Positions 61,274-64,000 of a stretch of DNA of 64,000 nucleotides are shown here, piece by piece. The notes under the pieces are model-generated. The model saw only the letters and a list, made by a program, of their open reading frames with translations, ran no database searches and had not been told where the DNA came from. The position numbers were made by a program, and so were the translations under genes. Source of the stretch: Opitutaceae bacterium. GTDB lineage: Bacteria > Verrucomicrobiota > Verrucomicrobiia > Opitutales > Opitutaceae. The stretch lies in assembly GCA_041395105.1 (NCBI GenBank), contig JAWLBB010000002.1, forward strand, positions 682,001 to 746,000, given 5' to 3'. Position 1 is the stretch's first letter; each line of letters begins with the position of its first letter.

Positions 61274-64000
61274 TCAGCCGACTTCCTCGCCCTTCGTCTC
61301 GACTGATTCGATCAATTCCGCGCCAAAGGGCAGGGAAATGCGCAGCTTGCGATACTTGGGCAGGCCGGTTCCGGCCGGGATCAGGTGACCCATGATGACA
61401 TTCTCCTTGAACCCTTTCAGGTTGTCCGACTTGCCCAGGGTTGCCGCATCGGTCAGGACACGGGTGGTTTCCTGGAAGGACGCCGCGGAAATGAAGGATT
61501 CCGTCTCGATCGAGGCTTTGGTGATTCCGAGAAGGATCGGTTCAGCCTCGGCCGGCTTGCCGCCCGCCTCGATGACCCGCTCGTTCTCCTCGCGGAACTG
61601 GGACCGCTCGATCTGCTCGCCCCAGAATGCTTCGGTGTCGCCCGGATCGGTGATCCGAACCTTCCTCAACATCTGGCGGATGATCGTCTCGATGTGCTTG
61701 TCGTTGATCGTGACACCCTGGAGACGATAGACCTCCTGCACCTCCGAGATGAGGAAATCGTAGAGGGCGCTGGGCCCGAGAATCTCCAGGATCTCATGAG
61801 GATCGGCCGAACCTTCCGTCAGGTGCTGTCCCTTGAATACGAGGTCGCCGGGCTGAACGATGATCTGCTTGCCGTGCGGGATGAGGTGTTCCTCTTCCTG
61901 GCCGGAGTCATTGTTCGTCACGATCAGCTTGCGCTTGCCCCGAACCGTTCCCCCAAGGGAAACCACACCGTCAATCCGGGCCATCTCGGCGGCCTCTTTC
62001 GGCCGGCGGGCCTCGAAGAGCTCGGCCACCCGGGGAAGACCACCGGTGATATCACGAGTCTTGGAGGCCTGACGCGGCGTCTTGGCCAGCAGGGTTCCAG
62101 GATTGATGATGTCACCTTCGGCCACCGCCACCTGGGCCCCGGTCGGAATTGAATAGGCCGCGACTGATTTCCCGGTTCCATCGTGGATGACCACCTGGGG
62201 ATTGAGGTCCTCCTTGTGCTCGATCACCACCGTGGCGATCCGACCCGTCTCCTCGTCAAGCTCCCGCTTGACGGTGACGCCCGGAATCATGTCGCGGAAG
62301 CCGACCGTGCCGGCCTTCTCCGACAGGACGGGGATATTGTAGGGATCCCACATCGCGAGAACCGAACCCTTCTCAATCATCTCGCCGTCGCCCACGGTCA
62401 GGACGGACCCGACCACGATATTGTAGACCTCGAGCTCCCGGTCACTCTCATCGAGAATCTGAAGAGTGCCGGTCTTGTTCAGGACAATATTGGCCCCTTC
62501 GGAGGTCGAGACAAGGCGCAGCCCGCGGTAACGGACCCGGCCGGAATTACGGACGCGGATCTCCGGCGTGCGGAAGATCTGGCTCGCAATACCGCCGATA
62601 TGGAAGGTCCGCATGGTCAACTGGGTGCCCGGTTCACCAATGGACTGGGCGGCGATGATTCCGACTGATGCTCCGACCGCGGCCACCTCATTGGTGGCGG
62701 GGTTGATCCCGTAGGACTTGGCATCGATCCCGTTGCGGGAAGTGGAGGTCAGAGGTGACATCACCTTGACCCGCTCGATCCCGCACTCGTCGATCCGCTC
62801 GCCGATTTCCTCGGTGATGAGTTGACCGCCCGCAACGACGATCTCGTCGGGATCCGATGGGTTGAACACGTCTTCGCTGGCAAAACGCCCGACCACCCGC
62901 TCGCGCAGGCTCACGATCTCGTCGTCACCCTCGAAGATGGCTCGCTTCCAGATACCGTCCCGGGAGAGGCAATCCTCCTCGGTGATGATGACATCCATGG
63001 CGACATCGCAGAGTTTGCGGGTCAGGTAACCGGCGTCGGCCGTTTTCAGAGCCGTGTCGGCCAGTCCCTTGCGGGCGCCGTGGGTCGAGATGAAGTACTC
63101 CAGAACGGTCAGCCCCTCTCGGAAGGAGGAAAGAATCGGGCGCTCGATGATCTCACCGGACGGTTTGGCCATCAGACCGCGGGTTCCGCAAAGCTGACGG
63201 ACCTGCTGGCGATTTCCCCGGGCCCCGGAATCCATCATCAGGAAGACGGGATTGACACCGCCCTTGCCGTCATTCGATTCGAGTTTCTCGAACACGGCCT
63301 TGGCGATCTGGTCGGTGGCACTGGTCCAGATATCGATGATCTTGTTGTAGCGCTCGCCGGTGGTGATGATACCGCGCTTGTACTGGCCTTCGACCTCCTC
63401 GATCCGCTTGCGGGCCGCAATCACGATATCGCCCTTGGCGGTCGGAATGATCATGTCGTCGATCCCGATACTGATGCCCGCCTTGGTCGCGACAGCGAAG
63501 CCGAGCTCCTTCAGAGCGTCGAGCGTGACCACGGTGGCCTGTTCACCCGCCACCTTGTAGGTGTTGAGAATCAGGTCACCCAACTTGCTCTTGGGCACCG
63601 GGAAATTGATGAAACCCAGACCGGAAGGCCAGATCTGGTTGAACCTGGCCCGGCCGACCGTGGTCCGAAGGATCTTGCGCTCGCTGTTCCCGTAGACGGT
63701 CTGTTTTCCGTAATCCGGGTTCCTGATGTCGATCCAGTCATGGACCGAAATCGCACCGTCCAGCTCGGCAAAGACCACTTCATCGGAAGTCCCGAATAGG
63801 CAGACCCGCTTGTCGGCCGTGGCAGGCTCCCGGGGTTCCACCGTCAGGTAGTAGGCGCCCAGAACGATATCCTGGGACGGGGTCAGAATCGGCTTTCCGC
63901 TCGAAGGCGAGAAGATGTTGTTCGTCGACATCATGAGGAGCTTGCACTCCATGATGGCCTCGAGCGAGAGCGGCACGTGCACCGCCATCTGGTCACCGTC
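61274..64000 (-). CDS. rpoC: RNA polymerase beta' subunit, C-terminal part (5' end outside window)
   Basis: 908 codons are visible. The frame is open to the window edge, where DGDQMAVHVPLS is the end of the catalytic NADFDGD metal motif; the N-terminal third lies beyond. Also seen are the trigger-loop/bridge region (DSGARGNRQQVRQLCGTRGL, GLTVLEYFISTHGARKGLAD), the second zinc cluster (CDVAMD..EEDC, with a late Cys near DECGIERV) and the C-terminal region with GIAAQSIGEPGTQLTMRTFH. No internal defects. Confidence 0.98.
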   Translation of the reverse strand, partial: DGDQMAVHVPLSLEAIMECKLLMMSTNNIFSPSSGKPILTPSQDIVLGAYYLTVEPREPATADKRVCLFGTSDEVVFAELDGAISVHDWIDIRNPDYGKQTVYGNSERKILRTTVGRARFNQIWPSGLGFINFPVPKSKLGDLILNTYKVAGEQATVVTLDALKELGFAVATKAGISIGIDDMIIPTAKGDIVIAARKRIEEVEGQYKRGIITTGERYNKIIDIWTSATDQIAKAVFEKLESNDGKGGVNPVFLMMDSGARGNRQQVRQLCGTRGLMAKPSGEIIERPILSSFREGLTVLEYFISTHGARKGLADTALKTADAGYLTRKLCDVAMDVIITEEDCLSRDGIWKRAIFEGDDEIVSLRERVVGRFASEDVFNPSDPDEIVVAGGQLITEEIGERIDECGIERVKVMSPLTSTSRNGIDAKSYGINPATNEVAAVGASVGIIAAQSIGEPGTQLTMRTFHIGGIASQIFRTPEIRVRNSGRVRYRGLRLVSTSEGANIVLNKTGTLQILDESDRELEVYNIVVGSVLTVGDGEMIEKGSVLAMWDPYNIPVLSEKAGTVGFRDMIPGVTVKRELDEETGRIATVVIEHKEDLNPQVVIHDGTGKSVAAYSIPTGAQVAVAEGDIINPGTLLAKTPRQASKTRDITGGLPRVAELFEARRPKEAAEMARIDGVVSLGGTVRGKRKLIVTNNDSGQEEEHLIPHGKQIIVQPGDLVFKGQHLTEGSADPHEILEILGPSALYDFLISEVQEVYRLQGVTINDKHIETIIRQMLRKVRITDPGDTEAFWGEQIERSQFREENERVIEAGGKPAEAEPILLGITKASIETESFISAASFQETTRVLTDAATLGKSDNLKGFKENVIMGHLIPAGTGLPKYRKLRISLPFGAELIESVETKGEEVG

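Noticed and set aside
1..64000. CRISPR array, rRNA, tRNA, insertion sequence or phage genes
   Set aside because: No regularly spaced repeats, tRNA cloverleaf, transposase motif or phage structural genes were found on reading the window.

Overview
This is a GC-rich, gene-dense bacterial chromosome segment with no tRNA, rRNA, CRISPR array or intact insertion sequence that I can see. Several traits suggest a member of the Verrucomicrobiota, probably an Opitutae-like lineage: an exported protein ending in a VPEP-type (PEP-CTERM) sorting tail, a SecA with a large insertion in its cross-linking domain, a sulfatase/BNR/mannosidase gene set, few Shine-Dalgarno sequences, and a ribosomal super-operon lacking L30. 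This placement is inference from gene content, not from a marker search.

Layout. Positions 1-4100 hold the end of a two-RCK-domain potassium channel gene and, convergent to it, a coupled LOG-family / beta-CASP metallo-hydrolase pair; a double hairpin separates them. Positions 4200-18700 are an accessory carbohydrate region. It starts with a dead integron-integrase remnant. It then carries a sulfatase, a large exported protein, a six-Asp-box exported protein and a small coupled DNA-binding-like protein. These are followed by a CoA-transferase/GNAT fusion, an oligogalacturonate-lyase-like propeller, a zinc-ribbon protein, a HAD phosphatase coupled to a sialidase-fold protein, an odd aldo/keto reductase and a GH2 beta-mannosidase. 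Positions 18775-33200 hold housekeeping genes: lnt, secA, a UDP-glucuronate decarboxylase, a VPEP-tailed protein, tgt, trpG/pabA, nrdR, a HIT protein, dprA, nnr and pdxJ. Positions 33274-41930 hold a VC0807-type membrane protein, citrate synthase, hisD-hisC-hisB-hisH, a LolA-like protein and guaA.

Positions 42075-64000, all on the minus strand, are the rpoC-str-S10-spc-alpha super-cluster. In transcription order it reads rpoC (partial), a frameshifted VOC gene, rpsL, rpsG, fusA, rpsJ, rplC, rplD, rplW, rplB, rpsS, rplV, rpsC, rplP, rpmC, rpsQ, rplN, rplX, rplE, rpsN, rpsH, rplF, rplR, rpsE, rplO, secY, an adk-like gene, map, rpsM, rpsK, rpsD, rpoA and rplQ. It ends at a strong intrinsic terminator. 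tuf, rpmD, infA and rpmJ are absent from their usual places.

The most interesting point is the gene between secY and map. It occupies the adenylate kinase position and keeps recognisable Adk motifs, but its P-loop is destroyed, the conserved FPRT arginine is lost and the LID region is missing. It overlaps secY by TTGA and map by ATGA, which suggests a retained non-kinase role. Other points of note are the integron-integrase fossil, a Tgt lacking two of its zinc cysteines, a long low-complexity extension on S11, a start-codon-proximal palindrome at trpG, and an overlapping three-gene chain ending in a small putative DNA-binding protein.
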